DNA from: Nitrospira sp.
GTDB lineage: Bacteria; Nitrospirota; Nitrospiria; Nitrospirales; Nitrospiraceae
Assembly: GCA_030123625.1 (NCBI GenBank)
Contig: CP126121.1
Location: 750,179-814,178, forward strand
Direction: 5' to 3'
Length of the DNA: 64,000 nt
Shown here: piece by piece, positions 17,891 through 26,914 of the stretch
Numbering within the stretch: position 1 is the first letter of the stretch
Layout of the letters: every line of letters begins with the position of its first letter
Notes under the pieces: generated by a model
Seen by the model: the letters and a program-made list of their open reading frames with translations, nothing else
Databases searched by the model: none
What the model was told of the DNA's origin: nothing
Translations under genes and position numbers: made by a program

Positions 17891-18646
17891 TTAGTTCAGC
17901 GCATACCCATAGCGTTCGATGATCGTCTTGGCTTGTGGAGCACCCATGAACTCCAAGAGGGCTTTGGCTCCCCCGTTATCTTTTCCCTTCGTCAGCAAGA
18001 TCACGTCTTGTTTAATCGGTTCGTGCAGATTGGTCGGGACATCCCAGCGACTGCCCTTTCCCTTGATCTTCGGGTCCATGATCTGCGACAAGGCGACGAA
18101 GCCCAACTGCGCATTGCCGGACTCAATGAATCCCATGGTCTGGCCGATGCTTTCCCCCATGACAATATGGGGCTGGTGGCTGTCCCAGAGTTCAAGTTTT
18201 TGCATGGTCTGCATGGCTGCGACGCCATAGGGCGCAGTCTTGGGATTGGCCATGGCCAGGCGTTTGAAGTTCTTCGAGCGTAACGTCTCTTCTCCCTTGA
18301 TCAAGTCGGCATTTGAACTCCACAGCACCAGACGGCCGATGGCATAGGTGAAGCGGGTGTCCTTGACCCCCAACCCCTCCTCCTCCAATTTTTTGGGGCG
18401 TTCATTGTCGGCGGAGAAGAAGACATCGAACGGCGCACCGTTCTGGATTTGCGTATAGAAATTCCCACTCGAGCCCGATACCACCCGAAGGGTATGCCCC
18501 GTCGTCTTTTCAAATTCCAGTGCGACTTCGCGAAACGGCGGCAGGAAGTTGGCGGCGACGGCCACCAAGACCGGCTCGGCAAACGCCGGGGTCACCGCTG
18601 TGCACGCGAGGAGAACCAGACACCAGGCAAGCATTCGTCGTTTCAT
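17891..18646 (-). CDS. modA: Molybdate-binding periplasmic protein
   Basis: Periplasmic substrate-binding protein of the ModABC importer, 251 residues. A cleavable signal peptide (MKRRMLAWCLVLLACTAVTPAFA) precedes EPVLVAVAANFLPPFREVA. The oxyanion-binding elements SGSSGNFYTQIQNGAPFDVFFSADNERP are present. Molybdate or tungstate preference cannot be told from sequence alone. AAGGAG lies before the ATG. It starts 12 bases downstream of the porin gene, which implies one transcript. Confidence 0.94.
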   Translation of the reverse strand: MKRRMLAWCLVLLACTAVTPAFAEPVLVAVAANFLPPFREVALEFEKTTGHTLRVVSGSSGNFYTQIQNGAPFDVFFSADNERPKKLEEEGLGVKDTRFTYAIGRLVLWSSNADLIKGEETLRSKNFKRLAMANPKTAPYGVAAMQTMQKLELWDSHQPHIVMGESIGQTMGFIESGNAQLGFVALSQIMDPKIKGKGSRWDVPTNLHEPIKQDVILLTKGKDNGGAKALLEFMGAPQAKTIIERYGYALN

Positions 18647-18658
18647 GGCGACTCCTTT

Positions 18659-20266
18659 CTAGATCCTGATTCGCATTTGCGCATAAAAGTAATCGCTATC
18701 TTTGTTCCCGCCGGTCGGCATTTGGGCCAGGATGACGGGACTGTCGAAATAGGAGCCCTTGAACCAGTGGATATAGCCGACGTCAAAGTCCAGGTTCCGG
18801 GTGACCGCCCATCGGGCGCGCAGTTGCATATCATGGCCCAGCGAGCCACCGGCGCTCCCCGTGGGGTCCCGCAAGCCGGAACTCCCGAAGACATCCTTGT
18901 TCTGCGCGAGATACCAGACGCGATGTTTAACCTCCAAAATCCAATCTGGTGTGGGGTTGAGGATCAGCCGCCACCCCGGCGAAATGAGGTTGGTCCGGTA
19001 AAAGGGCCCCCACATGCTGGTGATGTTGTATTCAAAGTTGCGCGCGCCAAATAACGTATCGAACCCCTCGTCCTGACTATCGCCCGGCTTGTGATCGCCG
19101 CTCACATAGTCGAAGTGAAAGAGCATTCGGGGTGTCCAGGGCAGATTGAACATATAGCCGAGATCGAGGTGCTCAAAATGGGCAAAGTGTTTGGTCACGC
19201 CTTTGTGGCCGATCTGCCAGGCGGTCTCAATTTCATAATCGAATTCTCCCGGCTTGGGGTCTTTGTACAGTCGGCCGCCAAACGTGTTATAGGTGCGATG
19301 GCTGGTCACCGTCGCCACGCGCCGATCGTTCAAGCCCAAGTAGTACGCGTCGAAGTTAAACCAGCGGAACTGCTGGCTCTCAAAATAGGTGCCCCAAAAG
19401 AGCGACTTGTTGTTCTGGGTGTCGAGGCTCGTATCGTCTCGTTGGACCGTCTCCGTGACGAAGGCCTTGAGCTTCCAGGTTTTGGCCTGACTGAGTTGCC
19501 ACAGAAACCCATCGAAAGCGTTCGTGGTGTTTCGAAAATCGTTGCGCGCAATCAGCCGCCGGTTCCCGGCATCCAGGGTAAAGCGGCCAAAGAGGGCATC
19601 GGTCCGTAAGCCGGTCCCCAGGACATTGTCCACTTTCACGGCGCCAAACAACTGGTTCACATCGAATTCATTGATCATGGTGGTGTCTCGGAACGAACCA
19701 GGTTCTCCATTATCAAACGATCGCGAATCCTGGCCCTCAAATAGGAATCGCAACGGCCCATTGCCGCCCAAGCCTACACGAAGGCGCGATCGCATGGGAA
19801 TTTGGAAGTCCGTCGCTCCGTTGCCGGCTTTCTGTGCGGCCCGCCAGGGATGGTCATACGACTCAAATCTGGTCCGATTTTCGAGGCCGAGATCGATCCA
19901 ATCGGGCAGGTGCAGCCCCGTTTTGAGGTAGCGATTCCAGTCGATGTCTTTCCGGCGATTGAGGATCGCATCGGCCGGTTCGATCCAGTTCTTTCCCGTC
20001 TGGTCTGAGACGGTATGATAGCGCTCATTGGTAATCCATCCGGTATCCCGCATGAACTTGAACACCGGATCTTCCGTGCTCTTGAAGGCCCAGGTGCCGC
20101 ACGGAATTTCGGGGGATCGCTGCTCACTAATCCCGGGGGCGGTTGATTCGCAGGGGTACGGGCCTTTCTGGACCAGTTCCCCATATTCGACGGCGTTCGC
20201 CCTGTCCGTCCCCCAAAAAAGGAGCGGCACCATGAGTAAGACGCACCATCGCGATGGCTTCGACAT
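18659..20266 (-). CDS. Alginate-export-type outer-membrane porin
   Basis: A 535-residue protein with a signal peptide (LLMVPLLFWGTDRANA). The body is rich in alternating aromatic/charged beta-strands (WIDLGLENRTRFESYDHPW, SRLRVGLGGNGPLRFLFEGQDSR, YFYAQMRIRI) and ends in an aromatic/hydrophobic strand, as in the alginate_exp (AlgE-like) barrel family. Despite the family name, no alginate genes are nearby; the gene is directly upstream of modA (12-base gap). That arrangement suggests it admits molybdate or tungstate across the outer membrane, an inference from position. The family assignment is fairly firm. Confidence 0.85.
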   Translation of the reverse strand: MSKPSRWCVLLMVPLLFWGTDRANAVEYGELVQKGPYPCESTAPGISEQRSPEIPCGTWAFKSTEDPVFKFMRDTGWITNERYHTVSDQTGKNWIEPADAILNRRKDIDWNRYLKTGLHLPDWIDLGLENRTRFESYDHPWRAAQKAGNGATDFQIPMRSRLRVGLGGNGPLRFLFEGQDSRSFDNGEPGSFRDTTMINEFDVNQLFGAVKVDNVLGTGLRTDALFGRFTLDAGNRRLIARNDFRNTTNAFDGFLWQLSQAKTWKLKAFVTETVQRDDTSLDTQNNKSLFWGTYFESQQFRWFNFDAYYLGLNDRRVATVTSHRTYNTFGGRLYKDPKPGEFDYEIETAWQIGHKGVTKHFAHFEHLDLGYMFNLPWTPRMLFHFDYVSGDHKPGDSQDEGFDTLFGARNFEYNITSMWGPFYRTNLISPGWRLILNPTPDWILEVKHRVWYLAQNKDVFGSSGLRDPTGSAGGSLGHDMQLRARWAVTRNLDFDVGYIHWFKGSYFDSPVILAQMPTGGNKDSDYFYAQMRIRI

Positions 20267-20328
20267 AATCTCCTCGTCATTCCACTGGTAATGCGTGAGC
20301 GTGTGTGATCAACCTGGCGAGAACGTAA

Positions 20329-21510
20329 TTAGACGACCCGCAGGGCATGAACTTTCCCGGTCTCCCGGGTGTCGTATCCTCCTAAGGCTTGGAGCTCGTT
20401 TCGAAACGGTTTGCTCACAATGGTCTCGAACAAGCGGGGCAACGTCGGATGGGACTTCAGATGAGGCTTGGGGACGACCAGGTCGTAGCGGGCGGCTTGC
20501 AATGGGACGAAATCGAGGTCAAACAGCTGCGCCGCCGAGCGAATCCCCATGCCCACATCGGCTTGGCGTCCCTGGATGGCGCGCGCCACTTCAAAATGGG
20601 AAAACACGACCCGGTCGTATCCCTGAATCTGTGTCGACTCGACTCCGGATGCCCGCAACCGTTGATCGAGCAACAGTCTTGCCCCAGAGCCTTCTTCCCG
20701 ATTGACGATCTTGACCGTAGGGTGAGCCAGATCCGCAACAGTCCGGATGGAGAGCGGATTGCCCTTACGAACTAAAAATCCTTCTTCCCAAGTCGCAAAG
20801 GTGACGACCTCATAGGCCGATCCTTTGAGGTGTCGCCGAAGGAACGGCAGATTTGATTCGCCGGTGGTGGGATCAAAGAGATGCAATCCCGCCACATGGA
20901 CTTCGCCGCGCTGGAGGGCTTGCAGAGCCGCCATGCTTCCCATCGGCCACCCGACGACGGTCGTCTGATCCTTGTGTCGCCGTACATATTCACCGGCCAG
21001 GAAAATTGCCGGATCGCATCCGGCGACGGAGATGGCTTGCTGGATCGCGTCCCGATCGCGCGACAGTTTGACACGAACGTTCGCCCCCGATGGCATAGGC
21101 TCCGGGTCCGTGAGATAGCCGTCGGCCGGCACGGCGAAGCACAGCTGCTCCCCCAGGTCGGCAACCGGCCGCACGATCGCCCGCTTTCCCACGGTCGACA
21201 CCTTGACGCGAATCGAGAACGTGTGCGCATCGACTTGAGGGAGCCAGCCGATCAGGGTGCCTTCGATGACGTCGTCAACCGGGATAAGACGAAACAAATC
21301 CTCGACGCGGCACGCGAGGACGGCAGCCAATCGGAGCGCAATGGCGGTGGTCGGCAAATACAGGTTGGATTCAATGGCAGAGACGGCCTGCCGCGTAATG
21401 CCCGCTCGCTTGGCGAGTTCACCTTGCGAGAAGCCTTGCTTGGTACGGACCGATTTCAAGTAATTTGAGAACTGAGCCGCGTTTGCTTGTCGTTGTTTCT
21501 CAATTTGCAT
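20329..21510 (-). CDS. XRE-type regulator with PBP-like sensor domain
   Basis: A 393-residue cytoplasmic transcription regulator. Residues 12-70 form an XRE helix-turn-helix (QGFSQGELAKRAGITRQAVSAIE). The rest resembles the periplasmic-binding-protein-like domain of PF12727-type regulators (NREEGSGARLLLDQRL, VGMGIRSAAQLFDLDFVPL), related to ModA/MoeA-associated sensors. It sits immediately upstream of the porin-modABC genes with a 62-base gap and probably controls them in response to molybdate or tungstate. The ATG at 21510 was chosen because the promoter elements end only 2-3 bases before it. A longer reading back to 21624 would run through the promoter. Confidence 0.85.
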   Translation of the reverse strand: MQIEKQRQANAAQFSNYLKSVRTKQGFSQGELAKRAGITRQAVSAIESNLYLPTTAIALRLAAVLACRVEDLFRLIPVDDVIEGTLIGWLPQVDAHTFSIRVKVSTVGKRAIVRPVADLGEQLCFAVPADGYLTDPEPMPSGANVRVKLSRDRDAIQQAISVAGCDPAIFLAGEYVRRHKDQTTVVGWPMGSMAALQALQRGEVHVAGLHLFDPTTGESNLPFLRRHLKGSAYEVVTFATWEEGFLVRKGNPLSIRTVADLAHPTVKIVNREEGSGARLLLDQRLRASGVESTQIQGYDRVVFSHFEVARAIQGRQADVGMGIRSAAQLFDLDFVPLQAARYDLVVPKPHLKSHPTLPRLFETIVSKPFRNELQALGGYDTRETGKVHALRVV

Positions 21511-21548
21511 AGTGGCAATGTATAGCAACCACACATTGCAACTGTCAA
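21508..21548 (-). promoter_or_regulatory. Promoter and inverted-repeat operator of the mod-locus regulator
   Basis: On the minus strand TTGACA (21548-21543) is followed after 18 bases by TATACA (21524-21519). The perfect inverted repeat GCAATGT (21515-21521) / ACATTGC (21533-21539), with 11 bases between the arms, overlaps the -10 element and the spacer. The predicted transcription start is about 21512 and the ATG is at 21510, so the mRNA would be leaderless or nearly so. The position suits autorepression. Confidence 0.7.
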
Positions 21549-22194
21549 TAATAAATGGATACAGCCTTATTACTTTAACGGTATCATTATTTGTCTCTAG
21601 TTTTGATATATAACAATAATTCACACTTATTTACTGACAATTTTAATCATGATAGGAAATATAAAGTTTTAACATGACGGCTTGTAAATAATAAATCATG
21701 TTGGTAAATGCCCAAATGACAGGTTTGTAATCAGGGAATGATGGACTCACACACCCGCTTCTCGTCGGCGTGTCCTCCTCAAAGCGTTCGGACTGGGCGC
21801 GGTGGCATGTCGATGCAGATAAGGAAAAGTTTCGACCTGGATTGATCCTTTCTACAAGTGTGTATATCAAGAATTCAGACGGGAGCTACATGAAGCTTGG
21901 GTACTAAACCTCGTCAGTCATGTCAGCGATCGAGCTGTTACGTGTACCCTAGCCAGAAAGTCCATGGACGCGCGGGGGCGAGACCGATCGATTCAGCCAG
22001 CAATGTTCCCTGCTCCGAAGAGCTTGTCCGCAGAACGTATGATAGCCTTGGGTGTCTATGGCGGTCACATTTACGATTAGGGACGGAAAGATCGTGAAAT
22101 CGACCGACCACTTCCCGGGCTTATCTTCGTTAACTCAACCTCGCGGTCCTCACTGATCGAAGCGCACAGCAATGGTTGCAAATCGAACCTAGTG
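21549..22194. other. Intergenic region, AT-rich left part
   Basis: No supported gene. The left part (about 21541-21700) is strikingly AT-rich against its neighbours and lies directly upstream of the regulator promoter, where it could bend DNA or bind global regulators. The right part returns to average composition. Short open frames here (for example 21643-21870 on the minus strand) give no recognisable protein. Confidence 0.45.
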
Positions 22195-23370
22195 CTACTT
22201 CGCTCGCCGCTTGACCGCATACCCATAGGGGGTCGGCCATGAAGGTTCTTCGCCGAGCTCTTGCTGCGCCTTGAGCGCCCAGTACGGCTCCCGGAGCAGT
22301 TCCCGAGCGATGAACACCAGATCGGCATCCCCGCCGGTTACGATCTCATCGGCATGGTGAGGTTCGGTGATCATCCCGACCGCACCGGTCATGATGGCGG
22401 CCTCATCCCGGATCTTTCGAGCGAATGGAACTTGGTATCCCTTAGCCACCGGGATACGTGCCTTGGGAACCAGCCCCCCGGAGGAGACGTCGATGAGATC
22501 GACGCCGAGGTCTTTCAAATGTCTGGCCAGGACCACCGATTGCTCGACATCCCACCCCCCGTCTACCCAGTCAGTGGCGGAAATCCGGACAAATAGAGGA
22601 AGTTCCGCCGGCAACAGTTGCCGCAGGCGTTCGGCAACTCGGAGCAAAAACCGCATCCGGTTCTCCAGACTCCTACCGTAATGGTCTGTCCGACGATTAC
22701 TCAAGGGTGACAGAAACTCGTGTAGTAAATACCCGTGGGCGGCGTGGATCTCGATCACCTGGAATCCGGCCACTATGGCTCGACGAGCCGCTGTCTCGAA
22801 AGCGGCGACAATCTCATCAATACCGGCCTCGTCGAGAGGCGTCGGGGTTGGATCACCGTCATTGAATGGTATCGGACTGGGACCGAGGACGGTCCACCCA
22901 CCTACCTCAGACGTCTTCAGGCTCGCTCCTCCTTTCCAGGGCGGCTCACAACTGGCCTTCCGTCCGGCATGGGCCAACTGAATGCCGGCAACCGCTCCTT
23001 GAGAATGAACAAATCGCGCTATGCGCGCAAGCGGCTCGATATGCTGATCTCCCCAGATCCCCATATCCCCAGGCGAAATCCTGCCGTCCGGGGTGACGGC
23101 CGTGGCCTCGACCATCACCAGCGCCGCCCCGCCGACGGCACGGCTTCCAAGGTGGACCAGATGCCAATCGCTTGCGAGTCCTTCAACCGCGACATACTGG
23201 CACATAGGAGACATCGCGATTCGGTTTCGAAGCGTAATTCCCCGGATCGTCAGCGTGCTGAGCAAGTCGATCTCCGGGACTTCCCGGTCGTGATCCGTAC
23301 TGGCTGGACATCCGTGAGCCGTGACATGACCGGCTTGCTGCTCTGATCGATCGGGTATGGATCTATTCAT
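22195..23370 (-). CDS. NADH:flavin oxidoreductase, Old Yellow enzyme family (YqjM-like)
   Basis: An FMN-dependent ene-reductase of the thermophilic-like/YqjM class, 391 residues, cytoplasmic. It shows LRNRIAMSPMCQY, the Cys/Tyr pair of YqjM that touches the flavin, and EIHAAHGYLLHEFLSPLSNRRTDHYG, the His-x-x-His substrate-anchoring motif. VFIARELLREPYW is the usual C-terminal FMN-phosphate segment. About 33 extra N-terminal residues precede the usual YqjM start, but the ATG at 23370 has a good AGGAG site. Likely roles are reduction of electrophilic enones or stress metabolites. It is not clearly part of an operon. Confidence 0.93.
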   Translation of the reverse strand: MNRSIPDRSEQQAGHVTAHGCPASTDHDREVPEIDLLSTLTIRGITLRNRIAMSPMCQYVAVEGLASDWHLVHLGSRAVGGAALVMVEATAVTPDGRISPGDMGIWGDQHIEPLARIARFVHSQGAVAGIQLAHAGRKASCEPPWKGGASLKTSEVGGWTVLGPSPIPFNDGDPTPTPLDEAGIDEIVAAFETAARRAIVAGFQVIEIHAAHGYLLHEFLSPLSNRRTDHYGRSLENRMRFLLRVAERLRQLLPAELPLFVRISATDWVDGGWDVEQSVVLARHLKDLGVDLIDVSSGGLVPKARIPVAKGYQVPFARKIRDEAAIMTGAVGMITEPHHADEIVTGGDADLVFIARELLREPYWALKAQQELGEEPSWPTPYGYAVKRRAK

Positions 23371-23561
23371 CGTCTGCTCCTCATGGAATAATGCGGATAG
23401 ATTCGGGATCTCTGTTTAACCTCAGAGCATGCGCTCGCCCACGCTTCAGGTTGGAGGAAAGCGCAGCCTTCCTTATAGCAACCCTTTTTGCGAGCCGCTT
23501 CACATGCCCATAGTGGATCATCATCTTTCCAACGCCACGTAGGCGATATTCGCGGCGAGGC

Positions 23562-24041
23562 CTAGACACACCCTTCCAACGCCAGGAGGGCGCGCTTTTT
23601 CTCCAAGCCCCCGGCGTAGCCGGTAAGCGAACCGTTCGAGCCGACGATGCGATGGCAGGGCACAATGATGCTGATCGGGTTGCGGCCGGTGGCTGCTCCG
23701 GCCGCTCGTGCGCTACCGGGATAACCTGCGCGCTCCGCCAGTTCGCCATACGCGATGGTTTGACCGAACCGAACCCCCGCAATCGCCTTCCACACCGCGC
23801 GCTGGAACGGTGTGCCCTGCGGCGCGACTTCGACTGTAAACCGGGTCCGCTTGCCCTCGAAATATTCCGACAGCTCCCGCTTGGCCTGACGTAACGGCCC
23901 ATGCCCGTCGGCGCGTTTCCACTTCTTATCGATGCGAGGGTGATATTTCTGCCCGGTGAAATAGATGCCCCTCAACGCTTGGCCATCGGCAACCAGCAAT
24001 ATACGTCCACGGGGACTTTGATAGTAGTCGTAGTACAACAT
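23562..24041 (-). CDS. ogt: Methylated-DNA--protein-cysteine methyltransferase
   Basis: Removes O6-alkyl groups from guanine by suicide transfer to cysteine. The 159-residue protein has the active-site motif IIVPCHRIVGSNGSLTGYAGGLEKKR (PCHR) and FQRAVWKAIAGVRFGQTIAYGELA. The ATG at 24041 follows AAGGAG, and its position 2 bases after the alkA stop indicates an operon with the Ada-AlkA gene. Together they form a compact alkylation-repair unit. Confidence 0.95.
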   Translation of the reverse strand: MLYYDYYQSPRGRILLVADGQALRGIYFTGQKYHPRIDKKWKRADGHGPLRQAKRELSEYFEGKRTRFTVEVAPQGTPFQRAVWKAIAGVRFGQTIAYGELAERAGYPGSARAAGAATGRNPISIIVPCHRIVGSNGSLTGYAGGLEKKRALLALEGCV

Positions 24042-24043
24042 GA

Positions 24044-25489
24044 TTACTCCTTGGTCAGTGAATGCCAGAGCTGCATCACGGCATACGCGCGCCACGGCCG
24101 CCAGGCTTCACCGGCTTCGAGCACGCGGCGCGCATGCTTCTCCTTCAGCGCCTTCATGACGCCGAGATCGGTATGAGGAAATGCATCCGGCCATGCCAGC
24201 GCCCGCATCGCGATGTACTGCGTCGTCCACTCCCCTACGCCGGGCAGCGTACGCAGCCGTTCCAGTGTCGCGTGGAGATCTGTGTGAGGCGTTAAGATCA
24301 AATCGCCGTCCGCTACGGCACGCGCGAGCGCAATCACGGTGCGTGCGCGCGCCGCCGGCATGCCCAAGCGCGCGATGAGGTCGACGGCCACGCCGGCCAC
24401 ACGCGCCGCAGAAGGGAATATCGTCGTCAGTGCCTCAAACGGCGTCTCGATCGGATCTCCGAGCGCGGCGGCAAAGCGGCCCGCGATGGTCCGTGCCGCA
24501 GCAACAGTCACTTGTTGCCCGATAATCGTCCGTACTGCGACTTCGAATCCGTCGAATGCACCCGGGACGCGCATGCCGGGACGACGCTGCGCCAGCTCCC
24601 CCAACACGCCTGCTACTTCGGTCGGATTGCAGGAGAGATCCATGAGCGCCTTGATACGCGCAAGCAATGGAGGCAGAACCCTGGCGAGCGATGAAGAGAC
24701 GACGACATGCAGTGCCGGCTTTTTTTGAGACAATCCGATCTCGACCCATCCCAAATGGTCCCTGCCCTCTGCTGCCACACGCACAGTGCGGCGATAACAC
24801 GAGCCATCGAGCATCTCGACACCGTCAATGGCTCGCGCACCGAGAAACGCTTCCATTGCCGGCCAGTCGTAGGGCGGGCGGAAACTGAGCTCGAAACGCA
24901 GGACATCGGCGACCGGCATCGCTTTCTCACTTGCGCGCTGTCGCAACTGTCCGGGTTGCAAGCGATATCGCTGCCTGAAGAGCGCGTTGAAACGTCGCAG
25001 GCTTCCAAAGCCACTCGCGAACGCTACTTCGGTGACCGGCAAACTGGTATCGGTGAGCAGGCGTTTGGCGAGAAGGAGACGCTGTGTCTGAGCGAACTCG
25101 ACGGGCGAGACGCCGAACTCGGCACCGAACACCCGGCGCAAATGCCGCTCGGTGATGCCCAGGCTCGATGCGACGCCCACCAATCCGTCAGAGTCGAGTG
25201 CACGATCTTCGATCAGGCTCACGGCAGCCTGTGCCACGCGAGTGGTCGCATCCACGCTCGCATTGCCAGGCGCAAGTTCGGGACGGCAACGCAGACAAGG
25301 CCGGTAGCCGACTACTTCCGCCGCGGCGGCGCTCGGATAGAAGCGGCAGTTCTCGAATCTGGGCGGCTTTACCGTACAGACGGATCGGCAATAGATGCGC
25401 GTGGATGAGACGGCGACGAAGAATCGTCCGTCGAAGCGCGCATCGCGCGCCCGTAATGCGCGGTAGCAGGTGGTGGGATCGAGCGTCAT
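24044..25489 (-). CDS. Ada N-terminal / AraC HTH / AlkA glycosylase fusion
   Basis: A 481-residue three-part protein. Residues about 1-75 form the Ada zinc domain with four Cys (YCRSVC and CLRC); the first matches the phosphotriester-accepting Cys38 of Ada. Residues about 80-185 are an AraC-type DNA-binding domain (FGVSPVEFAQTQRLLLAKRLL). The rest is a 3-methyladenine DNA glycosylase of the AlkA family with an HhH motif (LPGVGEWTTQYIAMRAL) and a following catalytic Asp (FPHTDLGVMKA). It repairs alkylated bases and may activate its own operon after methylation. The GTG/ATG-rich N-terminus makes the start uncertain; 25489 (MTLDPTT) fits the Ada family, though the frame opens at 25531. Confidence 0.9.
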   Translation of the reverse strand: MTLDPTTCYRALRARDARFDGRFFVAVSSTRIYCRSVCTVKPPRFENCRFYPSAAAAEVVGYRPCLRCRPELAPGNASVDATTRVAQAAVSLIEDRALDSDGLVGVASSLGITERHLRRVFGAEFGVSPVEFAQTQRLLLAKRLLTDTSLPVTEVAFASGFGSLRRFNALFRQRYRLQPGQLRQRASEKAMPVADVLRFELSFRPPYDWPAMEAFLGARAIDGVEMLDGSCYRRTVRVAAEGRDHLGWVEIGLSQKKPALHVVVSSSLARVLPPLLARIKALMDLSCNPTEVAGVLGELAQRRPGMRVPGAFDGFEVAVRTIIGQQVTVAAARTIAGRFAAALGDPIETPFEALTTIFPSAARVAGVAVDLIARLGMPAARARTVIALARAVADGDLILTPHTDLHATLERLRTLPGVGEWTTQYIAMRALAWPDAFPHTDLGVMKALKEKHARRVLEAGEAWRPWRAYAVMQLWHSLTKE

Positions 25490-25687
25490 GGGTGCCATTA
25501 TAACGACGGCGAACGGAGGTCTGCTCGCCATTTTCGGACATGACGACCCACCATCCTAACTGAGAAAACGTACGAGCAGCTCGTTATAGCTGAGCGCAGA
25601 CGGTTTTTCGTTCAATCCCCATCGCCGCACCGAGACAGCCATCGCGCACAATGTGTGCCTTAAGGAACCTCATGGCCCACCGATTCA

Positions 25688-26413
25688 TCATCCGAACGTC
25701 GTGACCTTGCCGTTGTATAAGTCGTAGACGGCGCCGACGACCTTCAGCGTTCCCTTCCTTACCGAACCGGCCAGAATCGGCTCCAGGCGCTTGAGCCGCT
25801 CCACACCCCGCTCTACATTGGATTTGATGGCATTATCGAGCATGTTGCCCGGTATACCCTTTACCGCTGCCACAGCCGGCCTGATCAGATCGACAAGATC
25901 GCCGATGGAACCTGGCAGAGCATCCTTATCATCAATATGCTTGATGGCAGCTTTGACTGCGCCGCATTGGCTATGACCCAACACCACGATCAGCCGTACA
26001 TCGAGTTCGGCGACCGCATACTCGATGCTTCCCTTCACAGAAGCACCCGAGCCGGCGATCACGTTTCCGGCCACGCGGACCACGAATAAATCTCCCACGC
26101 CTTGATCGAAAATCAATTCAGGCGCAACCCGTGAGTCCGCACAGCAGACGATAACGGTGAGTGGGGCCTGACCCGCTGCAAGCGGCACGAAGTCCTCCGG
26201 CTTCCGGCGCGGGTGGGCGAGATCCCCCTTCATAAACCGCTTATTGCCCTCGAGCAATTGAGCCAGCACCGCATCCGCATCCTTTCCTTCCATAGGTAGG
26301 TCGGCGGCCCGCACTATCGTCGAAAGCGTTGAAAGGGCAATACCGGACGCGCCGGCCGCTAGTCCGGAAAGCCGCAAGAACTCACGCCGGGACACCGGTT
26401 TCGGAACTTGCAT
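25688..26413 (-). CDS. Beta-carbonic anhydrase with Tat signal
   Basis: Interconverts CO2 and bicarbonate. The 241-residue protein has an N-terminal twin-arginine signal SRREFLRLSGLAAGASGIA, so it is exported folded to the periplasm. The zinc ligands are Cys in CCADSRVAPE, with the Asp/Arg pair, and His/Cys in GHSQCGAVKAA. The ATG at 26413 has GGGAGG upstream; the frame extends to 26434. Periplasmic beta-carbonic anhydrases occur in several chemolithoautotrophs. It stands alone, with no carboxysome or bicarbonate-transporter gene beside it. Confidence 0.94.
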   Translation of the reverse strand: MQVPKPVSRREFLRLSGLAAGASGIALSTLSTIVRAADLPMEGKDADAVLAQLLEGNKRFMKGDLAHPRRKPEDFVPLAAGQAPLTVIVCCADSRVAPELIFDQGVGDLFVVRVAGNVIAGSGASVKGSIEYAVAELDVRLIVVLGHSQCGAVKAAIKHIDDKDALPGSIGDLVDLIRPAVAAVKGIPGNMLDNAIKSNVERGVERLKRLEPILAGSVRKGTLKVVGAVYDLYNGKVTTFG

Positions 26414-26485
26414 GACATGCCTCCCTGAGATCATCCAGGTTCAATCGACTTGAGCACCAACTCATTTGGCAACACAAGGGCGGGT

Positions 26486-26914
26486 TCAATTGAAAGGATG
26501 TCTCCACTGCAGGCCTGAAAAACGCGCGTAGTCGCGGTCTGTCGTAATCCACTCCGCGCCGGTCTCAATGGCGAGAGCGGCCAAGTACGCATCGGCGACG
26601 AGGTTGCCCTTCGCGTTCGCCTCACGGCATAAGCGTTGGAAAATTTCCCAATGGCGTTCTCCGGGGGCCAATGTCACCGCGTTGGGATGAGCACGTACCG
26701 ACGCGACAAACTCCATAGCCACGTCAAGAGGAGTCGGATCGCCGAAGACTCGCGGATGAGTCACAACTCGTAGGAACCCGCTCAGCACCAGATCGGAAAT
26801 TCCGAAAGCCGCATCCGATCTAAGAATCTTGTTCAGCCAATCTCGATACTCTGCATGGCGGGTTGAATCTTGCCGGTGCGCATACACCAGCACATTGGCG
26901 TCGGGCAGGATCAA
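26486..26914 (-). CDS. vapC: VapC-type PIN-domain toxin
   Basis: A 142-residue PIN-domain ribonuclease. Conserved acidic residues are seen in ILPDANVLVYA (first Asp), the central GNLVADAYLAALA (Asp) and TTDRDYARF (Asp). VapC toxins cleave tRNA or rRNA and are held inactive by a VapB partner. The ATG overlaps the antitoxin stop by 4 bases, the usual toxin-antitoxin arrangement. RNA target is unknown. Confidence 0.9.
   Translation of the reverse strand: MILPDANVLVYAHRQDSTRHAEYRDWLNKILRSDAAFGISDLVLSGFLRVVTHPRVFGDPTPLDVAMEFVASVRAHPNAVTLAPGERHWEIFQRLCREANAKGNLVADAYLAALAIETGAEWITTDRDYARFSGLQWRHPFN

Noticed and set aside
21643..21870. 75-codon minus-strand frame upstream of the mod-locus regulator
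   Set aside because: Composition and motifs do not support a protein; it lies in an AT-rich promoter-like region.
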